Shown: positions 24,255-35,138, counted from the first letter of the stretch. The stretch: 64,000 nt of DNA from DASQZJ01 sp035638775 (GCA_035638775.1 DASQZJ010000002.1:62001-126000); one strand, 5' to 3'. The notes: a model not told the origin generated them from the letters alone. Numbers and translations are program-made.

Positions 24255-25622
24255 ATGAGCAGAAACGGCATCGATGCACGCATCCCGCCCGAGGGCAGCC
24301 TGGAAATCCTCTCCCAGCTGGAGGTGGACCGCCTGCGCGACACCAGCCGCGGCGGACTGCACGAAGTGCTCCGCCGCTGCTCGCTGGCAGTGCTGAACAC
24401 CGGCAGCCGCATGGATGACACCCGCGCGATCATGGAGAAGTTCCGCGACTTCGACGTGCAGGTGGTGCAACAGGAGCGCGGCATCAAGCTGAAGCTGATC
24501 AATGCCCCGCCCGACGCCTTCGTCGACGGTGCCATGATCCGCGGCATCCGCGAGCACCTGTTCGCGGTGCTGCGGGACATCATCTACGTCAGCAACGAGA
24601 TCGAGAACAACAGCCAGTTCGACCTCGACACCCCCTACGGCATCACCAACGCCGTGTTCCACATCCTGCGCAATGCCCGGCTGCTGCGGCGGCCGCCGCT
24701 CAACCTGGTGGTGTGCTGGGGCGGGCACGCGATCAGCCGCGAGGAGTACGACTACACCAAGGAGGTGGGCCACGAGATGGGGCTGCGGGACCTGGACGTC
24801 TGCACCGGCTGCGGGCCGGGAGCGATGAAGGGCCCGATGAAGGGCGCAACCATCGGCCACGCCAAGCAGCGCAGCCGGCGCGGTCGCTACATCGGCGTCA
24901 CCGAGCCCGGGATCATCGCCGCCGAGCCGCCCAATCCGATCGTCACGGACCTGGTGATCATGCCCGACATCGAGAAGCGCCTGGAGGCCTTCGTGCGCCT
25001 CGGGCATGCCTTCGTGGTGTTTCCCGGCGGCGTGGGCACCGCCGAGGAGATCCTCTACCTGCTGGGGATCCTGTTGCACCCGGACAACGCCGAGCTGCCG
25101 TTCCCGCTGGTGTTCACCGGTCCCGCCTCGGCCGAACCCTACTTCCGCGGCATCGACGAGTTCCTGGTGCGGACCCTGGGCGAGGGTGTACGCGAGCACT
25201 ACCGGATCGTCATCGACGACCCGGCGGAGGTGGCCCGGGTCACGCGCAAGGGCGTCAACGCGGTGCGCGACTTCCGCCGCGCGCGCAGCGACGCCTACTA
25301 CTTCAACTGGCTGCTGCACGTGGAGCACGAATTCCAGCGCCCGTTCGTGCCCACGCACGAGGCGATGGCATCACTCGCACTGGACAGCGCGCAGCCGCCG
25401 CACCGCATGGCCGCCAACCTGCGCCGCGCCTTCTCCGGCATCGTCACCGGCAACGTCAAGGAGGCGGGCATCCGCGCCATCGAGGAGCAGGGCCCGTTCC
25501 GCATCCACGGCGACCCGCAGGTGATGCGGCCGCTCGACGACCTGCTGGCCGCGTTCGTGGACCAGCAGCGCATGCGCCTGGCGGGCGCCGAGTACGTGCC
25601 CTGCTACCGCATCGTGGCCTGA
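24255..25622 (+). CDS. ppnN: Pyrimidine/purine nucleotide 5'-monophosphate nucleosidase
   Basis: A 455-residue enzyme (YgdH/PpnN; E. coli has 454) that hydrolyses nucleoside monophosphates to base and ribose 5-phosphate; in E. coli it is activated by (p)ppGpp. The LOG-like signature FPGGVGTAEEILYLLG supplies the phosphate-binding loop and catalytic Glu, and VVCWGGHAISREEYDYTKEVG matches the family. The start at 24255 gives MSRNGIDARIPPEGSLE, a typical beginning. Upstream in-frame starts exist but are not supported. The ribosome-binding site is weak. Confidence 0.93.
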   Translation: MSRNGIDARIPPEGSLEILSQLEVDRLRDTSRGGLHEVLRRCSLAVLNTGSRMDDTRAIMEKFRDFDVQVVQQERGIKLKLINAPPDAFVDGAMIRGIREHLFAVLRDIIYVSNEIENNSQFDLDTPYGITNAVFHILRNARLLRRPPLNLVVCWGGHAISREEYDYTKEVGHEMGLRDLDVCTGCGPGAMKGPMKGATIGHAKQRSRRGRYIGVTEPGIIAAEPPNPIVTDLVIMPDIEKRLEAFVRLGHAFVVFPGGVGTAEEILYLLGILLHPDNAELPFPLVFTGPASAEPYFRGIDEFLVRTLGEGVREHYRIVIDDPAEVARVTRKGVNAVRDFRRARSDAYYFNWLLHVEHEFQRPFVPTHEAMASLALDSAQPPHRMAANLRRAFSGIVTGNVKEAGIRAIEEQGPFRIHGDPQVMRPLDDLLAAFVDQQRMRLAGAEYVPCYRIVA

Positions 25623-25641
25623 ACCGACGCCGCCACCGCGG

Positions 25642-26520
25642 TCAACGCCGGCGGTCCAGCCACTCCCGGATCGCGGCGGCGATCTCGTCCGGCGAATCCT
25701 CCTGGATGAAATGGCTGCCCCGCACCGTGACCTCGGTCTGGTTGCGCCAGCTGCGGCAGAACTCGCGCATGGGTCCCGCCAGGATGGCGCCGGGATCGGC
25801 GTTGACGAACAGCTTGGGCAGCTCGTTCTCCGCCATCCACTGCGCGTAGTCCCCCGCGATCCGGGCCACGTCCTCCGGCTGGCCGTCCAGCGGGATCTCG
25901 CGCGGCCAAGTCAGCGTGGGCCGGCGGTCCTCGCCGGGCTCGCGGAAGGGTCGACGGTAGACCGCCATTTCGGCGTCGGTGAGATCACGCAGCACCGAGC
26001 CGGGCAGCACCCGCTCCACGAAGATGTTCTTGTCCAGGATCATCCCGTCGCCGGCCTCCGAGCGGAAGCCCTGGAACAGGGAGCGGATCGCTTCCGGCCA
26101 CTCGTCCATGGTCATCGGGCGCACGATCGCCTCCATGTACGCGATGCCGCGCACCGCGTCCCGGTGCCGGTTGGCCCAGTCGAAGCCGAGCCCCGAGCCC
26201 CAGTCATGGATCACCAGGGTGACGTTCGAACGCACGCCGAGGGCCTCCAGCAGGCCGTCCAGGTATTCCCGGTGCTCGACGAAGCGATAGCTGCCCGGCC
26301 CTGGATGGTCCAGCTTTTCGGAATCGCCCATTCCGATCAGGTCCGGGGCGATGCAGCGGCCGCGGTCCGCGAGGGCGGGCATGATGTTGCGCCACAGGTA
26401 GGACGAGGTGGGATTGCCGTGCAGGAACACGATCGGATCGCCCTCGCCCATCTCGGCATAGGCCATGCGCCTGCCCTTGACGGCGAGGTACTGCTTGGGA
26501 AGCTCCTTGTCGGAAATCAT
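25642..26520 (-). CDS. Haloalkane dehalogenase (HLD-II type)
   Basis: A 292-residue alpha/beta hydrolase that hydrolyses carbon-halogen bonds. All active-site features of the HLD-II subfamily are visible: halide-stabilising N36 (HGNPTSSYLWRN) and W107, nucleophile D106 in VIHDWGSGLG, catalytic acid E130 (YMEAIV) and the base His in RGSHFIQEDSP. The start at 26520 has GGAG 7 bp upstream. It lies 46 bp downstream of a small membrane-protein gene. Assignment to dehalogenase over epoxide hydrolase rests on the Asn/Trp halide pair; the natural substrate is unknown. Confidence 0.88.
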   Translation of the reverse strand: MISDKELPKQYLAVKGRRMAYAEMGEGDPIVFLHGNPTSSYLWRNIMPALADRGRCIAPDLIGMGDSEKLDHPGPGSYRFVEHREYLDGLLEALGVRSNVTLVIHDWGSGLGFDWANRHRDAVRGIAYMEAIVRPMTMDEWPEAIRSLFQGFRSEAGDGMILDKNIFVERVLPGSVLRDLTDAEMAVYRRPFREPGEDRRPTLTWPREIPLDGQPEDVARIAGDYAQWMAENELPKLFVNADPGAILAGPMREFCRSWRNQTEVTVRGSHFIQEDSPDEIAAAIREWLDRRR

Positions 26521-26566
26521 GCGGGTTCTCCGTAGCGGATCGTCGGATGGGTCGGCGCCACCCCGG

Positions 26567-27079
26567 TCACTGGCTCCCGCCGCCTCCGTAATGCTTGAGC
26601 AGCAGCAGTCGCGCGTGTGCCTGCTGGAACACCTGCCCCACCCGGCCGTACATGTACCATCCGGCGCCCAGTCCGCCGGCGAGCAGGATGGCGGCGACCA
26701 CCAGGGCGGCGATGGCGCGGCGCCGGGCAAGCCCGCCCGTCAGCAGCTCGCGGTCACGCAGGATCCACATGCCGGGATAGGGGAATCGCCCCGACCGGAC
26801 GATCCGGAATGCCATGTGCAACAGGTAGACCGCTGCCAGCACCGGCAGGGTCACCCCCAGGGCGATCAGCAGGTCCAGCAGCTGCCAGGCCCGCCCCAGC
26901 GCCGCGAGCGCCTCGTCGGGCTTGCCGCTGTTGATCTGCGCCAGCTGGTGACCCAGGTAGGACTGGACCCAGAAGCTCAGGGCGAACATGCCGGCGGCGA
27001 CGCCGACCAGCAGCATGGTCAGAAACAACCGCTTGCGGCGCGCGTCGGGATCGGCGCGCACGATCTCGTAATCGGACAT
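26567..27079 (-). CDS. Hypothetical membrane protein
   Basis: A 170-residue inner-membrane protein of no family I recognise. The N terminus is charged and cytoplasmic (MSDYEIVRADPDARRKR). Hydrophobic segments lie at about 18-40 (LFLTMLLVGVAAGMFALSFW), 65-92 (LLDLLIALGVTLPVLAAVYLLH) and 120-142 (AIAALVVAAILLAGGLGAGW). A basic loop joins segments 2 and 3, and the tail is QQAHARLLLLKHYGGGG. It precedes the dehalogenase gene on the same strand. Confidence 0.7.
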   Translation of the reverse strand: MSDYEIVRADPDARRKRLFLTMLLVGVAAGMFALSFWVQSYLGHQLAQINSGKPDEALAALGRAWQLLDLLIALGVTLPVLAAVYLLHMAFRIVRSGRFPYPGMWILRDRELLTGGLARRRAIAALVVAAILLAGGLGAGWYMYGRVGQVFQQAHARLLLLKHYGGGGSQ

Positions 27080-27129
27080 GGATCCCCCGTCGGGCTGTGC
27101 CGGTGCCGCCGGGCGTACGCCGGCGGGGG

Positions 27130-27135
27130 ATCATA
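27130..27135 (-). promoter_or_regulatory. Candidate -10 element for the membrane protein gene
   Basis: On the minus strand TATGAT lies about 50 bp upstream of the ATG at 27079, in the 96-bp gap after the acetyltransferase gene. The -35 region is poor, so this is tentative. Confidence 0.3.
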
Positions 27136-27175
27136 CTACGACTGACCCGGTCGGAGGTAATGCCTCGCCGGTGCG

Positions 27176-29878
27176 TCACCGCTCGGTCGCCGGCCGGGAG
27201 TCCAGGTCCAGCCTCACCCGCACCAGCGAGGGGTCCTCCGGCACCCGTTCCCGGCGGAAGCCGAGCGCCTTGCACAGGTTCAGCATGACGCGGTTCTCCG
27301 CCAGGACGTCACCCCAGATCTCGCGGATGCCCCGCCGCCGGGCATGCTCGATCAGGCGCCGCATCAGCATCGGTCCCAGCCCCAGCCCGGTGATGTCGTG
27401 GCGCACCAGGATGGAGTACTCGGCGCGCTCGTTGTCCGGATCCGCGTGCAGCTGGGCGGTGGCGAATATCTCCGCCTCGCCCGGTACGCCGGGCCCGGTC
27501 AGGACCAGGGTCATCTCCCGGTCGTAGTCGATCTGGGTGAAGCGTGCGCCCATGACGTGGCTCAGGGCCTTGAACGGGACGAAGAAGCGCAGCCGCATCT
27601 CCTCGCGGTTGAGCTTGCCGAAGGACTCCCGCAGCGCCGGCTCGTCCTCCGGCATGATGGGCCGCAGCGTCAGTACGCGCCCGTCTCCCAGCGGCACCTC
27701 GCCCACCAGCTCACGCGGGTAGGGGCGGATCGCCAGCCGGTCCGCACGCGCACCGCGGGCGGGCGCCACCCGCACCCGGGCATCCAGCGACAGGACCCCC
27801 TGCGCGCAGGCGCGCAGGGGGTTGATGTCCAGCTCCGCGACCTCCGGCACGTCGCCGGCAAGCTGCGCCAGCTTGATCAGCGTCAGGGCGATCGCGGGGA
27901 TATCGGCGGGCGGCTGTCCCCGTCCCCCCCGCAGCAGACGGTGGATGCGCGTGCGGGACATCATCTCGCAGGCCAGGTGCATGTTCAGCGGCGGCAGGCC
28001 GAGGGCCCGGTCGTTGATCACCTCCACCGCCGTGCCGCCCTGCCCGAACAGGATCACGGGGCCGAACAGCGGATCGTCGCTGATGCCGACGATCAGCTCC
28101 CAGGCACCGCGCTGGGGCACCATCGGCTCGACGGTGAATCCCTCCAGGCGGGCACCGGGGCGCTTTCCGGCGACGTGCTCACGCATCGCCTCGGCAGCCT
28201 CGCGCACCGCGTCGGCACCGATCAGGTCGAGTGCCACGCCGCCGACGTCGCTCTTGTGCTGGATGTCGGGGGAACGGATCTTGAGCGCCACCGGGGCGTC
28301 GACGGCCGCGGCGAGTCTCGCGGCCTCGTCCGGCGTGGCGGCGGCGGACGCGCGCAGCAACGGGATGCAGTACGCCTGCAGCAGGCGGTCCACCTCGTCG
28401 TGGGAGAGCCACTCGCGTCCCTCCTCCAGCGCCCCGGAGACCACCGCGCGTGCCGTCCCGACATCGGGGTCGAAGCGCTCGGGCACCGAGGGAGGCGTCT
28501 CCATCAGGCTCTCCTGGTTGCGCCGGAACTCGACCATGTGCATGAACGCCCGCACCGCCTCGCCGGGCGTGTCGTAGGTGGGGATGCGGGCCTTGCGGAA
28601 GGTCTCGCGGGCAGCGCGCGCGGTGTGCTCGCCGACCCAGCTGGTGACCACCGTCGGGTGATCGTGCCGGGCGAGGAAGGCGGTGACCGAGTCCGCCGCC
28701 TCGGCCGCGGATGCCACCGCTGTCGGACAATTCAGGACCAGCAGACCCTGCACGCCCGGATCGGCCACCAGCGGCGCCAGTGCCGCCGCGTAGCGCGAGC
28801 CCGGTGCGTCGCCGATGATGTCCACCGGGTTGGCCCGCGACCAGGTCCCCGGCAGCACCTCGTCCAGCGCCGCCAGCGTCTCGGGAGTCAGCTCGGCGAG
28901 CCGCCCGCCGTGATCGACCAGGTCGTCGGTCGCCATCACCCCCATGCCGCCGCCGTTGGTGAGAATCGCCACCCGGTCGCCCCGCGGCGGGCGGGCGAGG
29001 GCCAGGATCTCGGCCGCCTCGAACAGCTCCTCCATGGTGCGCACCCGCAGCATCCCGGCGCGGCGGAAAGCGGCGTCGTAGACGGCGTCGGCGCCGGCCA
29101 GCGCGCCCGTGTGGGAGGCCGCCGCCCGGGCACCCTCCTCGTGCCGCCCGGCCTTGACGACGATCACCGGCTTGCTGCGGGCGGCGGCGCGTGCCGCCGA
29201 CATGAACTTGCGCGCCTGGGTGACCGCCTCCACGTACAGCAGGATCGCCCGCGTGTCCCGGTCTCCCGCGAGGTAGTCGAGCATGTCGCCGAAGTCGACG
29301 TCAGCCATGTCACCCAGCGACACCAGGTGCGAAAAGCCGATGTCCCGCGCCGCGGCCCAGTCCAGCAGGGACGTGACGATGGCCCCGGATTGCGCCACGA
29401 AGGCGAGGTTCCCGGTCTTCGGCCGGACGTGGGCGAAGCTCGCGTTGAGTCCCACCCCGGGCACCAGGATCCCCAGGCAGTTGGGTCCGACCACCCGCAG
29501 CAGGCGCGGGCGCGCCGCATCCAGCACCGCCTGCTGCAGCGCCCGGCCGTGCTCGCCGGATTCGGCGAATCCGGCGCCGATGATCACCGCCGCCCGCGTT
29601 CCCCGCCCGGCCAGGGTTTCCACGATCCCCGGCACGGCATCCGCCGGGGTCGTGATCACGGCGAGATCGGGAGTTTCAGGGAGATCGCCGACGTCCGGGC
29701 AGACCGGCCGCCCCAGGATCCGCTCGTGGTGCGGATTGACCAGCATCACCCGGGCCTCGAAGCCGGCCGTGAGGAGATTTCGGGTGAGTACCGCGCCGAC
29801 CGTGCCCTCCCGGTCGCTGGCGCCGATCACGGCGACGGACCGGGGACGGTACAGGCAGTCGAGGTTGCGAATGCTCAT
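27176..29878 (-). CDS. pat: Pat-type protein lysine acetyltransferase (NDP-forming acyl-CoA synthetase-like plus GNAT)
   Basis: 900 residues, like PatZ/Pka of enterics. Domain order: CoA-binding Rossmann domain (about 1-130, RSVAVIGASDREGTVG), succinyl-CoA-ligase-like domains (about 145-450), ATP-grasp domain (about 480-700, VALKIRSPDIQHKSDVGGV) and C-terminal GNAT (about 745-895, RAEYSILVRHDITGLGLG). Homologues acetylate and inactivate acetyl-CoA synthetase. Start 29878 was chosen because MSIRNLDCLYRPRSVAV aligns with the paralogue at 44958; an in-frame ATG 57 bp upstream is less likely. It is divergent from an AMP-forming synthetase whose PKTRSGK motif is a typical Pat target. Whether the ligase half is active is unknown. 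Confidence 0.88.
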   Translation of the reverse strand: MSIRNLDCLYRPRSVAVIGASDREGTVGAVLTRNLLTAGFEARVMLVNPHHERILGRPVCPDVGDLPETPDLAVITTPADAVPGIVETLAGRGTRAAVIIGAGFAESGEHGRALQQAVLDAARPRLLRVVGPNCLGILVPGVGLNASFAHVRPKTGNLAFVAQSGAIVTSLLDWAAARDIGFSHLVSLGDMADVDFGDMLDYLAGDRDTRAILLYVEAVTQARKFMSAARAAARSKPVIVVKAGRHEEGARAAASHTGALAGADAVYDAAFRRAGMLRVRTMEELFEAAEILALARPPRGDRVAILTNGGGMGVMATDDLVDHGGRLAELTPETLAALDEVLPGTWSRANPVDIIGDAPGSRYAAALAPLVADPGVQGLLVLNCPTAVASAAEAADSVTAFLARHDHPTVVTSWVGEHTARAARETFRKARIPTYDTPGEAVRAFMHMVEFRRNQESLMETPPSVPERFDPDVGTARAVVSGALEEGREWLSHDEVDRLLQAYCIPLLRASAAATPDEAARLAAAVDAPVALKIRSPDIQHKSDVGGVALDLIGADAVREAAEAMREHVAGKRPGARLEGFTVEPMVPQRGAWELIVGISDDPLFGPVILFGQGGTAVEVINDRALGLPPLNMHLACEMMSRTRIHRLLRGGRGQPPADIPAIALTLIKLAQLAGDVPEVAELDINPLRACAQGVLSLDARVRVAPARGARADRLAIRPYPRELVGEVPLGDGRVLTLRPIMPEDEPALRESFGKLNREEMRLRFFVPFKALSHVMGARFTQIDYDREMTLVLTGPGVPGEAEIFATAQLHADPDNERAEYSILVRHDITGLGLGPMLMRRLIEHARRRGIREIWGDVLAENRVMLNLCKALGFRRERVPEDPSLVRVRLDLDSRPATER

Positions 29879-29899
29879 GTCACTGGCAGCTCCGGTTTC

Positions 29900-29916
29900 T
29901 CCCGGGCAATCCGGGA
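29900..29916. promoter_or_regulatory. Inverted repeat in the pat/acs divergent region
   Basis: TCCCGG-GCAAT-CCGGGA is a perfect 6+5+6 inverted repeat lying 22 bp upstream of the pat start codon. It could be an operator for pat or a hairpin in its leader. Confidence 0.3.
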
Positions 29917-29921
29917 CCGCG

Positions 29922-29935
29922 TTGACCCGGGTCAA
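29922..29935. promoter_or_regulatory. FNR/ANR-type palindrome (TTGAC-N4-GTCAA)
   Basis: TTGACCCGGGTCAA is a perfect 14-bp palindrome fitting the FNR/CRP superfamily pattern TTGAY-N4-RTCAA. Its centre (29928.5) is about 40-41 bp upstream of the start site expected from the TATAGT at 29957, the class II activator position. An oxygen- or nitric-oxide-responsive regulator is therefore plausible for the downstream operon. Confidence 0.5.
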
Positions 29936-29956
29936 GGGGAACTCCGCGGCGGTGGC

Positions 29957-29962
29957 TATAGT
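29957..29962 (+). promoter_or_regulatory. -10 element of the acyl-CoA synthetase/dehydrogenase operon
   Basis: TATAGT lies 56 bp before the ATG at 30019, with no good -35. This is typical of an activator-dependent promoter and is consistent with the palindrome centred about 29928. Confidence 0.5.
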
Positions 29963-30018
29963 CGGTCGAAAGAGCCGATCGTGTCGGTATCATAGGCACC
30001 TGCCACAGGGATGTTTTG

Positions 30019-31781
<1,763 letters not shown>

Positions 31782-31785
<4 letters not shown>

Positions 31786-32768
31786 GCGCCACCGCCGGGG
31801 CCCCGGTCGAGCGCACGCACGCGCTGGCGCTGCTGCGGGACATGATCCGCGTCCGGCGCTTCGAGGAGAAATGCGCCGAGCTCTACAGCGCCGGGCGCAT
31901 CCGGGGCTTTCTGCACCTGTACATCGGCGAGGAAGCCTGCGCGGTCGGCGCCGTGCAGGCGCTCGGCCCGGAGGACGCCGTCGTGGCGACCTACCGCGAG
32001 CACGGGCACGCCCTCGTCCGCGGCGTCGACCCCGGGCGCCTGATGGCGGAGATGTTCGGCATGCGCGAGGGCTGCAGCCGGGGCCGGGGCGGCTCCATGC
32101 ACATCTTCGACGCCGCCGCCCGCTTCTACGGCGGCAACGCCATCGTCGGCGGCGGCCTGCCGGTGGCGGTGGGCCTGGCGCTCGCGGACCGCATGCAGGG
32201 CCGGCAGCGGGTGACCGCATGCTTCTTCGGCGAGGGCGCGGTCGCCGAGGGCGAATTCCACGAGTCGCTGAACCTGGCGGCGCTGTGGAAGCTGCCGGTG
32301 CTGTTCCTCTGCGAGAACAACCTCTACGCGATGGGCACGAGGATCGATCTGTCCCAGTCGCAGACGGACGTGCACGCCCGGGCGGCCGGATACCGCATAC
32401 CGGCCGCGGTGGTCGACGGCATGGACGTGCTGGCAGTGGAACGCGCGGTGCGGGAGGCCGCCGCGAGCGTGCGCGAAGGCGGCCCCTACCTGCTGGAGCT
32501 GCGGACCTATCGCTTCCGTGCCCACTCGATGTTCGACCCGGAACTGTACCGCTCGAAGTCCGAGGTGATCGCCTGGATGGCCAGGGGGCCGATCGTGACC
32601 TTCACCGCCCGCCTGCGCGCGCAGGGCCTGCTCGAGGACGCCGACCTGGAGAGCATCGAGGCCGAGGTGGCACGGGAGATCGACGAGGCGGTCGCGTTCG
32701 CCGAGGCCGGCACCCCCGAGCCGGCGGCCGACCTGCTGCGCGACGTCTACGTGGAGGCCGCTCCGTGA
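31782..32768 (+). CDS. 2-oxo acid dehydrogenase E1 component, alpha subunit
   Basis: A 328-residue thiamine-diphosphate-dependent alpha subunit of a pyruvate/acetoin/branched-chain-type dehydrogenase. The ThDP/Mg site GEGAVAEGEFHESLNLAALWKLPVLFLCENN is present, as are RGRGGSMHIFD and the phosphorylation-loop-like YRFRAHSMFDPELYR. The start overlaps the synthetase stop (ATGA) and its stop overlaps the E1 beta start (GTGA). Acetoin dehydrogenase AcoA-like enzymes have the same length, so substrate class is open. Confidence 0.9.
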
Positions 32769-33760
32769 GCCCGGCGCGCGCGAAGACCAGCTACCGCGAG
32801 GCGCTGCGCGAGGCACTGCGCGAAGCGATGCAGGAAGATCCCCGGGTATTCCTGATGGGCGAGGACGTGGGGCGCTACGGCGGCTCCTACGCGGTCAGCA
32901 AGGGACTGCTGGAGGAGTTCGGCCCGGACCGCATCCGCGACACCCCGTTGTCCGAATCGGCCTTCGTGGGTGCCGGGATCGGCGCCGCGATGGGCGGCAT
33001 GCGCCCGATCGTGGAGATCATGACGGTCAACTTCAGCCTGCTGGCGCTGGACCAGATCATGAACAACGCCGCCACGGTGCACCACATGTCCGGCGGCCAG
33101 GTCAGCGTGCCCCTGGTGATCCGCATGGCCACGGGCGCGGGCCGGCAGCTCGCCGCCCAGCACTCGCACAGCCTGGAAGGATGGTACGCGCACATACCGG
33201 GCCTGCGGATCGTCACGCCGGCGACCGTCGAGGACGCGCGCGGCATGCTGCCCACGGCCCTGGCCTGCCCGGACCCGGTGCTGATGTTCGAGAACGCCCT
33301 GCTCTACAACCTCGAGGCCGAGCTGCCGCCGGATGCGGGCGCGGTCGACATCGACCGGGCCGCCGTGCGCCGCGACGGGGAGACGCTCAGCGTGATCACC
33401 TACGGCGGTTCGCTCGGCAAGTGCCTGACCGCGGCGGACCTGCTCGCCCGCGACGGCATCGAGGCCGAGGTCATCGACCTGCGCAGTCTGCGCCCCCTGG
33501 ACGATGCCACCGTCCTGCAGTCGGTGCGCCGAACCCGCCGCGCGCTGCTGGTCGACGAGGGCTGGCGCAGCGGCAGCCTGGCGGCCGAGATCAGCGCGCG
33601 CATCATGGAGCAGGCATTCTACGACCTGGATGCTCCGGTCGCCCGCGTGTGCGCCGCCGAGGTCCCGATCCCCTACGCCCGCCATCTCGAGGAGGCGGCC
33701 CTGCCCCAGCCGGAGACCATCGCGGCCGCCGCCCGCAGCCTGGTGGCCGAGCATGTCTGA
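32765..33760 (+). CDS. 2-oxo acid dehydrogenase E1 component, beta subunit
   Basis: A 331-residue beta subunit completing the alpha2-beta2 E1. It has MGEDVGRYGGSYAVSKGL, the RDTPLSESAFVGAGIGAA motif supporting the ThDP aminopyrimidine with its conserved Glu, and the C-terminal transketolase domain (VIDLRSLRPLDDATVLQSV, LLVDEGWRSGS). The GTG start at 32765 overlaps the E1 alpha stop. The stop lies inside the E2 gene, so all three components are coupled. Confidence 0.9.
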   Translation: MSPARAKTSYREALREALREAMQEDPRVFLMGEDVGRYGGSYAVSKGLLEEFGPDRIRDTPLSESAFVGAGIGAAMGGMRPIVEIMTVNFSLLALDQIMNNAATVHHMSGGQVSVPLVIRMATGAGRQLAAQHSHSLEGWYAHIPGLRIVTPATVEDARGMLPTALACPDPVLMFENALLYNLEAELPPDAGAVDIDRAAVRRDGETLSVITYGGSLGKCLTAADLLARDGIEAEVIDLRSLRPLDDATVLQSVRRTRRALLVDEGWRSGSLAAEISARIMEQAFYDLDAPVARVCAAEVPIPYARHLEEAALPQPETIAAAARSLVAEHV

Positions 33761-34874
33761 GTTCCGCATGCCCTCGCTCGGTGCCGACATGGAGGCGGGA
33801 ACCCTTACCCGCTGGCTGGTCGGCGAAGGCGACACGGTGCATCGCGGCGACATCATCGCGGTGGTGGAAACCGTCAAGGGCGCGATCGACGTCGAGGTGT
33901 TCGAGGACGGGCGCGTGGAGAAGCTGCTGGTGGAGCCCGGCACCGAGGTCCCGGTGGGGACGCCGCTGGCGCGAATCCGCTCCGAAGGTGAACCCGCGGC
34001 GGCACCGGCGGTGCAGGAGACGCAGGCGGCGCGGCCGCGGGCCGCCGCGCCCGGCGGCGCGGCCGTCGCCACCCGCCGCCGGGTGTCGCCCGCCGCGCGC
34101 CGTCGGGCGCGGGAGCTGGGGGTGGACGCGGAAGCCCTGGAAGGAGAGGGACCGGTAACCGTGGCGGACGTCGAGCGCGCGGCCGGCAGCGGCCCGGCCA
34201 GGGCCGTGCCGCCCGGCGGAATGCGCGCCGCGATCGCGGCCGCCATGTCCCGTTCCAAGCGCGAGATCCCGCACTACTACCTGCAGACCTCCGTCGACAT
34301 GGGCGCGGCGCTGGAGCGGCTGGCGGCCTGGAACGCCGAGCGCCCGGTGCCGGAACGGCTGCTTCCGGCGGTACTGCTGCTGCGCGCCGCCGCGCGCGCC
34401 GCGGCCCGTTACCCGGAGATGAACGGCTGGTACCGCGACGGCGCCCACGCCCCCTCGGCGGCGGTGCACGCGGGCATGGCCACGGCCCTGCGGGGCGGCG
34501 GACTGGTGGCCCCGGCGCTGCACGACGCGGACGGCCGCCCGCTGCCGGAGCTGATGCGGGCCCTGGCCGATCTCGTCTCCCGCGCCCGGACCGGGCGCCT
34601 GCGCAGCTCGGAGATGGCCGACCCCACCATTACCGTGACCAGTCTCGGCGAGCAGGGCGTGGAAAGCGTGCTGCCGGTCATCTTCCCCCCGCAGGTGGCA
34701 ATCGTGGGCTTCGGCAGCATCGTCGAACGCCCCTGGGTGGTGGCCGGGAAAGTCGTGCCGCGGCCCGTGGTCCGCGTCAGCCTCGCCGCCGACCACCGGG
34801 TCAGCGACGGTCACCGCGGCGCGCGCTTCCTGGCCGGGATCGGCCGCCTGCTCGAGAATCCGGAGGAGCCATGA
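33753..34874 (+). CDS. 2-oxo acid dehydrogenase E2 (dihydrolipoyl acyltransferase)
   Basis: 373 residues. One lipoyl domain (1-76) carries the lipoyl lysine K42 in VVETVKGAIDVE. An Ala/Arg-rich linker leads to a peripheral subunit-binding domain (about 108-142, VSPAARRRARELGVD...VTVADVE) that would bind E1/E3. The acyltransferase core (about 155-373) starts MRAAIAAAMSRSKREIPHYYL and ends with the catalytic DHRVSDG (His and Asp of HxxxDG). The ETVKG form differs from the usual ETDKA. It overlaps E1 beta by 8 bp and the ACP gene by 4 bp. LipB at 5.2 kb could supply the octanoyl precursor. Confidence 0.9.
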   Translation: MSEFRMPSLGADMEAGTLTRWLVGEGDTVHRGDIIAVVETVKGAIDVEVFEDGRVEKLLVEPGTEVPVGTPLARIRSEGEPAAAPAVQETQAARPRAAAPGGAAVATRRRVSPAARRRARELGVDAEALEGEGPVTVADVERAAGSGPARAVPPGGMRAAIAAAMSRSKREIPHYYLQTSVDMGAALERLAAWNAERPVPERLLPAVLLLRAAARAAARYPEMNGWYRDGAHAPSAAVHAGMATALRGGGLVAPALHDADGRPLPELMRALADLVSRARTGRLRSSEMADPTITVTSLGEQGVESVLPVIFPPQVAIVGFGSIVERPWVVAGKVVPRPVVRVSLAADHRVSDGHRGARFLAGIGRLLENPEEP

Positions 34875-35131
34875 ACCAGGAATCCCTGCGCAAGCTGGTC
34901 CTGGAGACACTGGGCCGCATCGCGCCCGACGCGGACCCTGCCGCGCTGGACCCGGCGGTCAACGTCCGCGACCAGATCGACTTCGACTCGATGGACTTCT
35001 ACAACTTCGCCGTGGCCCTGCACGAGAAGCTCGGCGTGGAGATCCCGGAATCGGACTACCCGCGCCTGTCCAGCATCGACGGCTGCGTGCGCTACCTGCA
35101 GGAAAAGATCGACGGCCGCGTTGCCGGCTGA
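34871..35131 (+). CDS. Dedicated acyl carrier protein
   Basis: An 86-residue acyl carrier protein. The phosphopantetheine-attachment serine is S40 in DFDSMDFYNF, and helices 1-3 of the ACP fold are recognisable with an acidic surface. The ATG overlaps the E2 stop (ATGA), so it is the fifth gene of the operon. It is not the housekeeping AcpP, which sits with fabD/fabG/fabF and has DSLD. An ACP translationally coupled to an E1-E2 set suggests that acyl groups are passed between E2 or the synthetase and this carrier; that is inference. Confidence 0.88.
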   Translation: MNQESLRKLVLETLGRIAPDADPAALDPAVNVRDQIDFDSMDFYNFAVALHEKLGVEIPESDYPRLSSIDGCVRYLQEKIDGRVAG

Positions 35132-35138
35132 CGGCGAC

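Noticed and set aside
27344..29995. Long plus-strand frame opposite pat
   Set aside because: It mirrors the minus-strand gene, is Arg/His/Gly-rich and lacks any motif; the minus-strand product has full Pat domain order.
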